Positions 1 through 9,692 of a DNA stretch of 64,000 nucleotides are shown here, piece after piece (the first letter of the stretch is position 1; each line of letters starts with the position of its first letter). The stretch comes from Fodinicola feengrottensis. GTDB taxonomy: Bacteria > Actinomycetota > Actinomycetes > Mycobacteriales > HKI-0501. Location: NCBI RefSeq assembly GCF_010993775.1, contig NZ_WOTO01000007.1, positions 62,001-126,000 of the forward strand, given 5' to 3'. Below the pieces are notes generated by a model. That model was not told the origin of the DNA and did no database searches. It saw only the letters and a program-made list of their open reading frames with translations. A program made the translations under genes and the position numbers.

Positions 1-384
1 CCACCACCAGGAAGACGGTGTGCGCGATGCCTTGCACGATCAGCGCGCCGCCAAAAACGAGCGCGCCGATGATCACCCAGATCTGCCGGCGGCCGCGACG
101 ATGCAGCGTACGGTCCGAAAGCTCGCCGGCCAGCACACAAACCACGATCGTGACGACCGCGGCGACGATGTTTTTGCCAGCGCCTGCGCGCTGACCGCGG
201 CCGCGCTGTTGCCGGTGATCTCGTTGGTCTGCTTGGGAATGAGGATCTGCTGGACCGCGTAATACGCCATATACATGCCAAAAGCGGCTAGCGTCCAGTA
301 GGTGATCCAGCGTGGCCGTACGAGCGTGGTGGGCTCGTCGAAAGCGCGTCGTTCTTGGGTTCCTGCGGAATCGACAGTCGTCAT
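1..384 (-). CDS. MFS transporter, N-terminal part, cut by window edge
   Basis: This is the start of a major facilitator superfamily permease in the cytoplasmic membrane; the substrate is unknown. The ATG at 384 follows an AGGAG ribosome site. Residues about 26-50 form the first membrane helix, and after the second helix comes the family loop motif A (GELSDRTLHRRGRR). The frame breaks in the T5 run at 171-175; adding one base there restores a continuous transporter reading to the window edge. The gene lies downstream of a TetR regulator on the same strand, with a half-operator-like sequence between them, so TetR control is plausible. Family assignment is fairly sure; substrate is not inferable. 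Confidence 0.75.
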
Positions 385-463
385 CGCGACTCCTGCCCTG
401 CGGGATGGCGGCCGGCGGCGCAGCCCTGTCCAGAACGAGAGTGATGCCCGTCGCATTCTATGT

Positions 464-482
464 CAAGGGTCTTGGTCGATTG
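464..482. promoter_or_regulatory. Possible TetR half-site upstream of MFS gene
   Basis: The gap between the TetR gene and the MFS gene contains CAAGGGTCTTG (arms CAAG/CTTG) followed by GTC. The half GTCTTGGTC is shared with the larger palindrome at 1135-1156. Shared half-sites on both sides of the regulator gene suggest it controls itself and the transporter. This is inference from sequence similarity only. Confidence 0.35.
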
Positions 483-489
483 TCCAACT

Positions 490-1094
490 TCAGTCGGTCG
501 TTCTCCGGGCGGACGCTGCCAGCTGGACGGCGAAATGGTCGAGCACCGCCGTCGCTTCCCCCCCGTTGTCCCGATCGACGATCCACGCGAGCGTGACGCC
601 GTCGAGCATGTTGCGCAGGCTCCGAGCCAGCACCCGCAGCGGCACGGTCCACTCCATCCGAGCTGCCGCGGCGGCCACCTCCAGGAAGTCGATGGCTGCC
701 TCGAGGTAGCCCTCGTACTGCTTGCGGGCCACCTCGGCGAGCTCGGGATCACGCAACGCGTACTGCGTCAGCTCGTACGTGATCTGGTGCTCGCCAGGGT
801 TCTCCTCGACCAGTCGCCAGTACGCCCGCAGGCTCTCCCGAAGGTGTCCGGCAGGCTTCGATGCGGCCGTACGGCGTCGATCGCGGCCCTTCGGTTGCGC
901 TCGTTGATGGTGCCGATGACCTGCATGAACAGCTCCTGCTTCGAGCGGAAGCAGTAGTGGAAGAAGCCCAGCGGCATGGCCGCCTCGGCGACGATCGCCC
1001 GGGTCGATGCCTTGGCCACGCCGTCCCGGGCCAGCACCCGGATCGCCGCGGCCACCAGGTCCTGCCGCCGCTCGTCCGCCGACACCCGCGCCAT
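490..1094 (-). CDS. TetR family transcriptional regulator (frameshifted)
   Basis: The product is a one-domain repressor of about 200 residues, the usual TetR length. The N-terminal helix-turn-helix is clear at residues about 25-55, with STRAIVAEAAMPLGFFHYC and SKQELF typical of the recognition helix and following loop. The C-terminal ligand domain (LRESLRAYWRL onward) is in a different frame; the break is near 870. The ATG at 1094 starts in the conserved MARVSADERRQDLV pattern. It is transcribed toward the MFS transporter and diverges from the SCP2-like gene, with a perfect 7+7 inverted repeat in the intergenic space. The ligand is unknown. Confidence 0.85.
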
Positions 1095-1134
1095 CGTCCA
1101 CCCCGATCGTCGGAGTCACCCTACTCGTGAAGAC

Positions 1135-1156
1135 GACCAAGTCGACTGTCTTGGTC
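1135..1156. promoter_or_regulatory. Inverted repeat, likely TetR operator
   Basis: GACCAAG and CTTGGTC form a perfect 7-base inverted repeat around an 8-base spacer containing a SalI-like TCGAC core. It lies between the divergent TetR and SCP2-like genes, the usual position of an autoregulatory TetR operator. Confidence 0.55.
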
Positions 1157-1197
1157 AGGCATCCAACCTTCGATGGGGATACCCTCCACAGCGACGA

Positions 1198-1857
1198 ATG
1201 GAGGCCGGTGTGGTCGATCTGAGCGAAGCCGCGGTGGCGAGGTTGAGCCCGCGCGAGCTGGTGGCCGCGCTCAAACGGCTGAGCCCGGACGACCCGGCGC
1301 TGGCGGACGTGGACATGGAGATGGTGGCCCGCCGGATCGACCCGCGGCGGCTGAGTCGCAGCGAGTTCGCCGACCTGCTGTCCGCTATCGACACCCTGGC
1401 CGCCGGCGGCGCGAAAGTCGACCTGTCCACCATGGACGCCGCGACTTTCCTGCGGATCATTGGCAAAGCGTCCGGCAGCCAGATCGAGGCGGCGACCGCG
1501 GTGCCAGCCGTACGCCGGCGGATCCTGGACGAGCTGTTCCGCCGGATGGCCGACTACTTCCGGCCCGAGCGGGCCCGGGATGGCCGGGTGGTCATGCAGT
1601 TTCGGGTGACCGGCGGCAGCGGACCTGGCGGCCTTGACCACTACAGCGTGGTGATCCAGGACCGCGCCTGTACGGTGTCGAAGAATCCCAGCGATGACGC
1701 CAAAACCACCATTACGACCGGCCCGGCGGACCTGCTGAGGCTGGCCACCGGGTCGGCGTCGCCGGCGATGATGTTCCTCCGCGGCAAGGTGAAAGTGGAC
1801 GGCTCGCTGGGCTTCGCGTCCGGTTTTATGGCTATGTTTGAGATGCCTAAAATCTGA
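1198..1857 (+). CDS. SCP2 sterol-binding-domain protein
   Basis: This 219-residue protein is intact. Its C-terminal half (about residues 105-215) has the SCP2/alkyl-sulfatase C-terminal fold pattern: VMQFRVTGG, HYSVVIQDRACTVS, then TTITTGPADLLRLATG and the closing FLRGKVKVDG with FMAMFEM. The N-terminal half is helical and charged, with no signal peptide. SCP2 domains bind hydrophobic ligands such as sterols or acyl chains, but the ligand here is unknown. It diverges from the TetR gene and its end overlaps the convergent oxidoreductase gene by about 11 bases. I chose ATG 1198; a GTG at 1210 is possible. Confidence 0.75.
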   Translation: MEAGVVDLSEAAVARLSPRELVAALKRLSPDDPALADVDMEMVARRIDPRRLSRSEFADLLSAIDTLAAGGAKVDLSTMDAATFLRIIGKASGSQIEAATAVPAVRRRILDELFRRMADYFRPERARDGRVVMQFRVTGGSGPGGLDHYSVVIQDRACTVSKNPSDDAKTTITTGPADLLRLATGSASPAMMFLRGKVKVDGSLGFASGFMAMFEMPKI

Positions 1858-2867
1858 TCAGTACGTTGCCGCGGTGCTTGCCGGCGAGCAGCTCGTCCAG
1901 CGCGCTCGCGGCGACGTCCAGGCCGCCGTCCAGGATCGTTGCCGGGTAGGCGATCTCGCCGCTCGCGAGCCACCGACCGTAATGCGAGTTCCACGCCTGG
2001 ATCTGGGCGGGCGTGTGCGGGGTCGGGAAGGGCTTGATCACCAGCTCCTTCACGATCGCGGTCATGATGTCCAGCCGCGGATGCGCGCCGACGCCGCTGT
2101 CGAGTTGTCCAGCCAACGCACCACAAAGCGCGAACCGCGCGGCGTACGCGGCGGCTTGCACAGCCGCCTCGAAAGTGTCGCCGCCGACCGTGTCGAAGAA
2201 AACGTCGATTCCGTCGGCGCGCGCGCGGCCGCCCGGAGCTGGCCGAGCAGGTCGCCGTCGCGGTAGTTGATCGCCGCGTCGAACCCGAGCTCGCCCGTCA
2301 AGTAGTCGACCTTCGCCGCGCTGCCGGCCGAACCGATGACCTTCGCGCGCGCGCCGACCGCCTTCGCGATCTGCCCGGCCAGCGACCCGACGCCGCCGGC
2401 CGCGCCGGACACGAAGACCACGTCACCCGGCTTGACCTCGGCGATGTCCACGATGCCGTGGTACGCGGTGACGCCCTGGTTCAGTGCGTAGTAGGCCGCC
2501 GGCAGCGCCTTATCGACTGGATACGCCTGCGCCGAGGTCAGTACGGCGTACTCCTGCCAGCCCGCCCGATGCACCACTTCGGTGCCCACCGGCAGTGCCG
2601 GATCGCGCGACTCCACGACCGTACCGACGGCCGGCCCCCACGGCGCCTCGCGGAGCTGGTAGCCGGGCATCGGCAGCCCCGGATCCTGCCGCATCAGGTC
2701 CGCCGTTACGGCGGTGAGCTGCAGATACGTACGTCGTACGTACGAGGACCTGGCCGGCATCCAGGCTGGGCAGGTCGACCTTGTCGATCGCGGTCAGTCC
2801 GACGGTGGATTCGGTGCCGGTGCGGTGCTGCGAAAGGGCGACGCGGCGAGTGTTCGTTCGTGGTCAT
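1847..2867 (-). CDS. Zinc-free MDR family NADPH:quinone reductase-like oxidoreductase (frameshifted)
   Basis: A medium-chain dehydrogenase of about 340 residues that would reduce an enone or quinone with NADPH in the cytoplasm. The Rossmann motif SGAAGGVGSLAGQIAK and the following INYRDGDL loop are visible, as is the family's DLMRQDPGLPMPGYQ region near the start; no structural zinc cysteine cluster is seen. The ATG at 2867 has AAGGAG upstream. Frame breaks lie near 2840, 2730 and 2200; the C-terminal part ends DELLAGKHRGNVLIRF. It diverges from a WYL-type regulator, with a perfect palindrome between the two genes, so that regulator probably controls it. Confidence 0.8.
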
Positions 2868-2914
2868 CGTGACTCCTTGTTTCGTTGGTTCCGAGAACGA
2901 CGTTAGGAGTCATG

Positions 2915-2933
2915 GCGGACAGATCTTGTCCGC
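2915..2933. promoter_or_regulatory. Perfect palindrome, likely operator of the WYL regulator
   Basis: GCGGACA, five spacer bases, TGTCCGC: a perfect 7+7 inverted repeat between the divergent oxidoreductase and regulator genes. Its position fits an operator that controls both promoters. Confidence 0.6.
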
Positions 2934-2947
2934 TAGTGTGGACTGTT

Positions 2948-3920
2948 ATGTGGGACACCGCCGGGCGACTTCTGCGCGTACTCGAACTGCTGCAGCAACG
3001 GCACGAATGGGGCGCCGCCGAGCTGGCCGAACGACTCGGGGTGTCCACTCGTACGATCCGCCGGGATGTCGACCGGCTGCGGGCGATCGGCTATCCGGTC
3101 GACGCGCGTTATGGCGCCGACGGCGGCTATCACCTCGCTCCCGGCGCCAATTTGCCGCCGCTGATGTTCGACGCCGACGAGGCGGTGGCCACCGTTCTTG
3201 CCTTACAGGAGTTCAATGTCTCCGGTGCGGAGCTGGTCAGCGGCAGTGCCGTACGAGCGCTGACGAAGCTCGCCGCGGTGATGCCGCGCCGGCTGCGCGG
3301 TCAGGTGGAGGCGCTGGTCTGCCAGGTCCGGCACACCCCGCACGGCACGATGCGCGGCCAACGGCCGACCCCGGTCGCGGTGGAGACCCTGATCGCCGTC
3401 GCGGTCGCCTGCCGGGAGCGGCGCCGGGCCCACCGCTGCGTACGACGGCGCCGACTGCCTGCTCGACCCGCTGAGTCTCGTACGCGCTGGTCAGCGGTGG
3501 TATGTCGTGGCATGGGAGGTCAACTTGGCACAGTGGCGAACCCTGCGCGTCGACGAGCTCACCGACTTCACCGCGCGACCGACCGCCCGGCCGCCGACCG
3601 TGAGCCGCCGAGCCCGGATCTTGAGGCGTACGTGGTGGAACACCTGGCCATCCAAACCCAACAGGTCCCACGCGACCGTACGCGTCGAGGCGCCGGTCGC
3701 CGCCATCGAGATGTGGATCGACCCGGCCTGGGGCTGGATTGAGCCGGTTGGCGACACGGCGTGCGTACTGCACGTCGGCGCGGACTCACTGGCCAGCGTC
3801 GCGCGCTGGTTGCTGCTGCTGAACGCCGAACTGACCATCGTGGAACCAGCCGAACTGGCCACCGAATACCGCAACCTCGCCGCGGTGGCCCTGCGCGCCG
3901 CCGACAGCTTCAGCCCTTAG
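2948..3920 (+). CDS. HTH and WYL-domain transcriptional regulator, YafY-like (frameshifted)
   Basis: The N-terminus (residues 1-65) is a DeoR-type winged helix: DTAGRLLRVLELLQ, ELAERLGVSTRTIRRDVDRL, then the wing YGADGGYHL. The C-terminal half carries the WYL region; RWYVVAWE is the WYL-motif strand of this family. Total length is about 323 residues, usual for the family. The frame breaks near 3430-3440; reading onward in another frame restores DPLSLVRAGQRWYVV. I chose ATG 2948 because the family begins M-x-D-T-A-G-R-L. It diverges from the MDR oxidoreductase and likely regulates it through the palindrome at 2915-2933. Confidence 0.8.
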
Positions 3921-3962
3921 GGGGGCGCAGAACATACGTAGACACCGGTGGCGGGAGGTGAT

Positions 3963-6900
3963 GTGATCTGCCGCATGCGCTTACTCGCGGCGGTGGTCGT
4001 TTCTGGGTTGACGGCGGCTTTTCTGGGGGGGGCGCCGCCGGCCGCCGGAGCGGTGATTGCGGCGCCCGGTGAGCCGGGGACCACTTCGCATTTTGACAAC
4101 GCGCGGAAGGACTGCGTTGGTACGGCCGCGGGCCGGCAGTCGAAGGTGTGGTTCACCGTCGCCGGCGGCATGTTGTCCGACGTTTACAGTCCCACCGTGG
4201 ACAACACGAATGTCGAAACGATGCAGTATGTGGTCACCGACGGCCAGACATTCACCGACCTGCAGAGCCGGGATATGACTTATTCGGCGCGCAAGGCCGA
4301 TCCGTCCGGGATGTCCTGCGAAGTGGTTGCACAGCCAAAAAAAACGGCCGATATCGGATCGTGACGACCTATGCCACGGATCCGGACCGGGCCGCGGTGG
4401 TGATGGCCGTCCGGTTCGAAGGGGCGACCCGCGGGCTGAAGCTGTTCGTACGGCTGGACCCGAGCGTGAATGGCAACGGCGGCGGTGGCGGTACGAACGG
4501 TGGCGCGGACGATGCGACAGCCCAGACCGCCGCGTTGACCGCCGCCGACCCGAACACCGTGACGAATGCGGCGAATCGCGACTATGCGCTGCCAACATCC
4601 TTGGCGTTGCGGGCAAACCGGCCTTTCACCGAGGCGTCGGCTGGTTTTGTTGGTACGCCAAGTGACGGCCTGACGCAGTTGGACACCGCGCGCGGATTGA
4701 CGCCTGCGTACGGGAGCGCTCAGCACGGCAATGTGGAGCTGACCGGCGGGTTGGATACCAGCCACGGCCCGGTCACGCTGGCGCTGGGTTTTGGCCGTAA
4801 CGCTGACCAATCGGTTGCCGTCGCGGGTGCCGCGCTGGCCTGGCCCTTCGGCTTCACGCTGGCTCGATATGCCGCCGGCTGGGCCGCGTATGACCGGCAG
4901 CTCCGGCAGCCGCCGACGACCTTCCCCGGCGTCTCGCCGGCGAAAACGCAGGAGCTGCGGTCGGCGTATTGGCTGAGCGTGAATGTGGTGAAAGCCAGCG
5001 AGGACAAGACCTTCCCGGGCGCGATCGTCGCGTCGCTGGCAAGTCCATGGGGTCAGGCGGTCAGCGCGGCCGACAATCCAGACGGAAAGGCGGTCTATTT
5101 TGGCTCGTACCGAGAAGTTTTCGCACGAGATCTCTACGAGGCGTACACTGGGTTGCTGACCGCCGGTGATATTTCCACGGCTCGTGACACGGTCCGTTTT
5201 CTCTTTGACCACCAGCAGCTGGCGGACGGCCGGATGCCGCGAAATTCGCTGCTCAACGGCAAGAAAGCGCCGGACACCGGTGGTGACCAGCTGGACGAGT
5301 CGGCCTATCCGATCCTGATGGCCTATCAGGCCGGCCTCGCCGGCGATGCCGCGCTGTGGCCGAAAATCCGGCAGGCCGCCGACTTCGTGGTCGCGCACGG
5401 GCCGTCTTTTGGCTCGGAGCGGTGGGAAGAGCAGGGCGGCTACTCGCCCCTCCACGATCGCCGCCGAGATCGCCGGTCTGGTCGCCGCCGGCCGGATCGC
5501 CGATCTGCACCAAGATCCCGCCGCGGCCCGCGTTTACCGCGCGACCGCTGACTATTTCCAGCGCTCGATCAAGGGCTGGACGGTCACCACCTCCGGCCCG
5601 TACCTGCCCGGGCGGTATTTCCTTCGACTGTCCAAAACAGGTGACCCGAATGCGGCTGTCTCGTACAGTCTGGGCAACGGCAGCGTCACCGCCGATCAGC
5701 GAGCGGTGGTCGACGGCGGTTTCCTTGAGCTGGTACGACTGGGAATCCTGCCCGCCAACGACCCGGACGTGACGCGGTCGTTGCCGGTGGTGGACCAGGC
5801 TATTGGCCGGACGACGCCATCCGGGCAGGGCTTTTATCGTTATGGCACCAGCCAGTCCGGCAGCGAAGACGGCTACGGCGACTGTTATGAACCGGATCCG
5901 ACCACGTGTACGCCCAATGGCAAACCATGGCCGACAGGGAACAGCGGTTCTGGGCACCTGTGGCCGGTGCTGTCCGGCGAGCGGGCCGAGCGCCAGCTCG
6001 CGGTGGGGGACCAGTCCGGCGCGGCCGCGCTGTTGGCGGCGATGCATTCGTACGCCTCCGGAGTGGGGCTGGTTCCCGAACAGGACTGGGAAAATCCGGA
6101 CCTGCCGGCCTCCCCGTACGGCACCGCGCCGGAAACCGCGTCGCTTGGATTCCACAATGGACAGGCGGCTGGTTCGGCCTCGCCGCTGACCTGGGCGCAG
6201 GCGCAGGAGGCGCGGCTGACGCTGTCGATCGGACGGACCACCCCGATCGAGCAGCCGGACATCGTCCGCTCGCGCTATGTCGCGCATCCCGCACCGACCG
6301 CGCTGGCATTGACGATTACTTCCCCGGCGCCAGAGTTTCCACACCTGACGCGAAAATTCAAGTGACGGGCAAGACCATAGCTGGCGCGACGGTTAGTGTG
6401 GCATCCACTCCTACGGAAATCGCTGGCAGCCCGGGGCTGGTCACGACGACCGCCGGCGCGGACGGCTCGTACGCCGCGACGGTGCCACTGGGTTTTGGCG
6501 CCAACACGATCACCGCGGCCGCCAGCAAGGGATCGGCGACCGGTTATGCGCAGGTGTCGATCAGCTCGGACGCGGTCCCTGGCACGGTGGTGTTGGACAC
6601 CGCCGATCCGGCCGGCGACGACGCCGGACCGGGCACGTACGCGTACCCGACCGCGAGCGATTTCCAGGCAGGTGCCTTTGATTTGACCCGCTTCCAGGTG
6701 ATCAACGCCGGTGCGACCACCTATTTACGAGCGACTCTGGCGGACTTGACGCCGACCTTCGGATCCCCGCTCGGCGCGCAACTGCTCGATGTTTACGTAC
6801 GTGACCCGGCAAAGGGACCGGATGCCACGACAGCCGCGTACCCGTCCCGAAACTATGCAATCGCCGCCGACTCGGCATGGTCGCGGTTCATCGAGGTGCA

Positions 6901-7282
6901 AGGCTTCGCCGACCCGGTTTTCACCGACGCGAGCGGCACTTCGCTCGGTCCGGTCAGCGTGACCGCCAGCCAGGTCTCGAAAACCATCACGATGGCGGTG
7001 CCGACCGCCGCCCTGGGCACCCCGACCAGCGGCTGGGTTTTCACCCTGGCGCTGCATGGGCAGGACGGATTCACCACAGACAAGGCCCGGGCTTTCGCCG
7101 CCACCGCGCAGCCTTACGCCTTCGGGGTGTGTAGGGGCGGCGTGAGTTCACCGATCTGCGCGCTTGATCCGAACGGCGTTCCCAAGCTGATCGACACCAT
7201 CCCGCCAGCCGGGGTCAGCCAATCCGCTGAGTTGGACCCGACGGCCGGTCCGGTCACCCTGCACGGCTTCCCAGTGCCGTAG
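3963..7282 (+). CDS. Secreted GH15 glucodextranase-like exo-glucosidase (frameshifted)
   Basis: About 1,100 residues: signal peptide (1-27), N-terminal beta domain, GH15 (alpha/alpha)6 catalytic domain, and C-terminal domains like those of glucodextranase. In the catalytic part I see REVFARDLYEAYTGL, the general acid in SERWEEQGGYSPSTIAAE, and the general base in SGHLWPVLSGERAE. The tail from about residue 890 resembles the glucodextranase C-terminal binding module. GH15 glucodextranases release glucose from dextran ends; glucoamylase activity is an alternative. Frame breaks lie at the A8 run near 4340, near 5450 and near 6345. GTG 3963 is chosen because GGGAGG lies just upstream; ATG 3975 is possible. 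Confidence 0.8.
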
Positions 7283-7322
7283 GCCGCCTGCGTCTATTGT
7301 GCGGTAAGGGCTGGTCAGGGGG

Positions 7323-8343
7323 ATGGTTGTGGGAGATCCGTGGGCGAAGATCGATCCGAGCCGGCTGCGACCGTTGGGCGCGGCCGGCTTTCAGGAGCCG
7401 ATGCTGGCGACGCTGACCGATCGGCGGTTCAGCGACCCGGACTGGATTTTCGAGCGCAAGCTGGACGGGGTCCGGGCGATCGTCGTACGGGACGGCGGCC
7501 GGCCGCAGCTTTTCTCACGTAACAACAAGACCATGGACCGGGCGTATCCAGAGCTGGTCGACGCGCTTGACGACCAGCCGGAGACCCGGTTCGTCGCGGA
7601 CGGCGAGATCGTCGCCTTCGACGGCCGGCAGACCAGCTTTTCTCGCCTGCAACCAAGGATGCACCTGACCGACCCGGCGAAGGCGCGGGCAACTGGCATC
7701 GCGGTTTTCCTCTATTTGTTCGACCTGCTGGCGTACTCATCGGTCGACCTCACCCAGTTGGACCTGCGGGCCAGGAAAACCTTGTTGCGGGCCGGTTTCC
7801 ATTTCGATGACCCGATTCGTTATGCCAGCCACCGCAACGAGAATGGCGAGGATTTCTACCGGCAGGCATGCGCGTCCGGCTGGGAGGGCCTGATTGCCAA
7901 GCGGGCCGCGTCCACGTACCAACACGGCCGGTCGAAAGACTGGCTGAAGCTCAAATGTTCGTACGGTCAGGAGTTCGTGGTCGGCGGTTTCACCGACCCG
8001 CAGGGCTCGCGCTCGGATTTCGGTGCGCTGCTGATGGGGCACTATGCGGACGGCGACCTGCACTACGCCGGCAAAGTCGGCACCGGTTTCGATCAACGCA
8101 CCTTGCGTGACCTTCGCCGCCGGATGGAGCCGCTGATCCGGTCCACCTCGCCTTTTTCGCACCCGGTCCGGGACAAGGTCGACGAACGGACCGTGCACTG
8201 GGTGGGTGGAGCCGGAGCTGGTCGTACAAATCGAGTTCAGCGAGTGGACCGGCGACGGCCGGCTCCGGCATCCACGTTTTGTTGGGCTGCGGCAGGACAA
8301 ACCCGCTCGCGAGGTGGTACGTGAAGCCGGGCCGGCACTTTAA
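7323..8343 (+). CDS. ATP-dependent DNA ligase, LigC/LigD ligase type (frameshifted)
   Basis: A nucleotidyltransferase plus OB-fold ligase of about 340 residues, the size of stand-alone LigC-type enzymes used in actinobacterial end joining or base-excision repair. Motif I is FERKLDGVR with the AMP-accepting Lys at residue 46; motif IV is EGLIAKR and motif V is DWLKLKC. The OB domain begins EFVVGGFTDPQGSRSDFG. A four-base GGTG duplication near 8199-8206 breaks the frame just before the end; reading past it gives VEPELVVQIEFSEWT and a normal tail to the TAA at 8343. No Ku or polymerase gene is adjacent here. AGGGGG precedes the ATG. Confidence 0.85.
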
Positions 8344-8375
8344 AATAGACCTAAACTGTTTCAGAAGGGTGAGCC

Positions 8376-9628
8376 TTGAAACTTCCAGGCCTGGTGCTGA
8401 CCGACCATGTCTTCGCTGTGCCGTTGGACCACACTGATCCAACCGGGCGGGCCATCGAAATCTTCGCGCGCGAGGCGGTCTCGCCGGACAATGCCGGCAA
8501 GGAGGTGCCTTGGCTGCTCTTCCTGCAGGGTGGGCCGGGCGGCAAGTCGCCGCGGCCGACCGGTGCTGACAGTTGGCTTGGCCGCGCCGTGAAAAAACTC
8601 ACCGGGTCCTGCTGCTCGACCAGCGCGGCACAGGCCGCAGCACGCCGGTGACGGCGCGTACGGTCCGCGGCATGGACGCCGCCGCGCTGGCCGCGTACTT
8701 GCGCTGTTTTCGGGCTGACAGCATTGTCGCTGACGCCGAGCTGATCCGAGCCCAACTGCTCGGTGAAGCGCAGTGGGAGACCCTCGGGCAGAGCTACGGC
8801 GGCTTCGTCACGTTGACGTATTTGTCGAAGGCGCCCGAGGGCCTGAGGGCGTGCTATGTCACCGGCGGACTGGCCGGGCTGACGGCCACCGCTGACGAAG
8901 TGTACGCCCGCACTCTTCCGAGAGTGGCGGCCAAAAACGCCGCGTACTATCGGCGCTATCCGGAGGATGTGGCGGTGGTCCGGCGGATTGCCGACCATCT
9001 GGAGTCCGCGGACGTACGGTTGCCCGACGGCGACCGGTTGACCTCTCGGCGTTTTCGGCTCATCGGCAGCTCGTTTGGCATGAGCGACGGCTATGAGCGG
9101 GTGCACTGGCTCCTGGAGGAGGCGTGGCATGGCGACGAGCTCGCCGACGGATTCCGCCACCAGATCATGTCCGCGACCGGATTTGTCGACACTCCCATTT
9201 ACGCGCTGCAGGAATTCACGTACGCGCAGGGAAAGGGCGCGACCGCCTGGTCGGCGCAGCGGGCGATCGCGGACCTGCCGGAGTTCTCTCCCGAGGCGGA
9301 TCCGCTGCTGTTCACTGGCGAGACGATGTTTCGTTGGATGTTCGACGAAATCGCCGCGTTGCGCCCTTTCGCCGGTGCCGCCGATCTGTTGGCGGCGGCC
9401 GATGACTGGCCGCCGCTCTACGATCTCGAACGGCTCGCCAGCAACCAGGTTCCGGTGGCCGCGGCCGTCTATTTCGACGACATGTACGTGGATTCGGGGC
9501 TACAGCTGGAAACCGTACGCGCGATCGACAACGCGCGGGCCTGGGTGACCAACGAGTTCGAGCACGACGGCCTTCGCCAAGGCGGAGTCCTCGAACGCCT
9601 GATGGACATGGTCGCCGGCCGTTGTTAG
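8376..9628 (+). CDS. Alpha/beta hydrolase, proline iminopeptidase-like S33 (frameshifted)
   Basis: A cytoplasmic peptidase-like hydrolase of about 415 residues with no signal peptide. Family motifs are the oxyanion loop LQGGPGGKSPRP (usually HGGPG), DQRGTGRSTPV, the nucleophile elbow GQSYGGF with the catalytic Ser, the Asp-containing strand YFDDMYVD and the His region NEFEHDGL. Such enzymes remove N-terminal proline from peptides. The frame breaks near 8590, just before EKTHRVLLLDQRG. The start is a TTG at 8376 after AGAAGGG. Gln in place of the usual His before GGPG is a mild deviation. It follows the ligase gene by 32 bases and may be co-transcribed. Confidence 0.8.
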
Positions 9629-9692
9629 CGGACGTGAAGCAGGGATTGCGCGGGCGCGTCATGATGGGGCCTAGCGAAGGGAGGCGAGCGCG

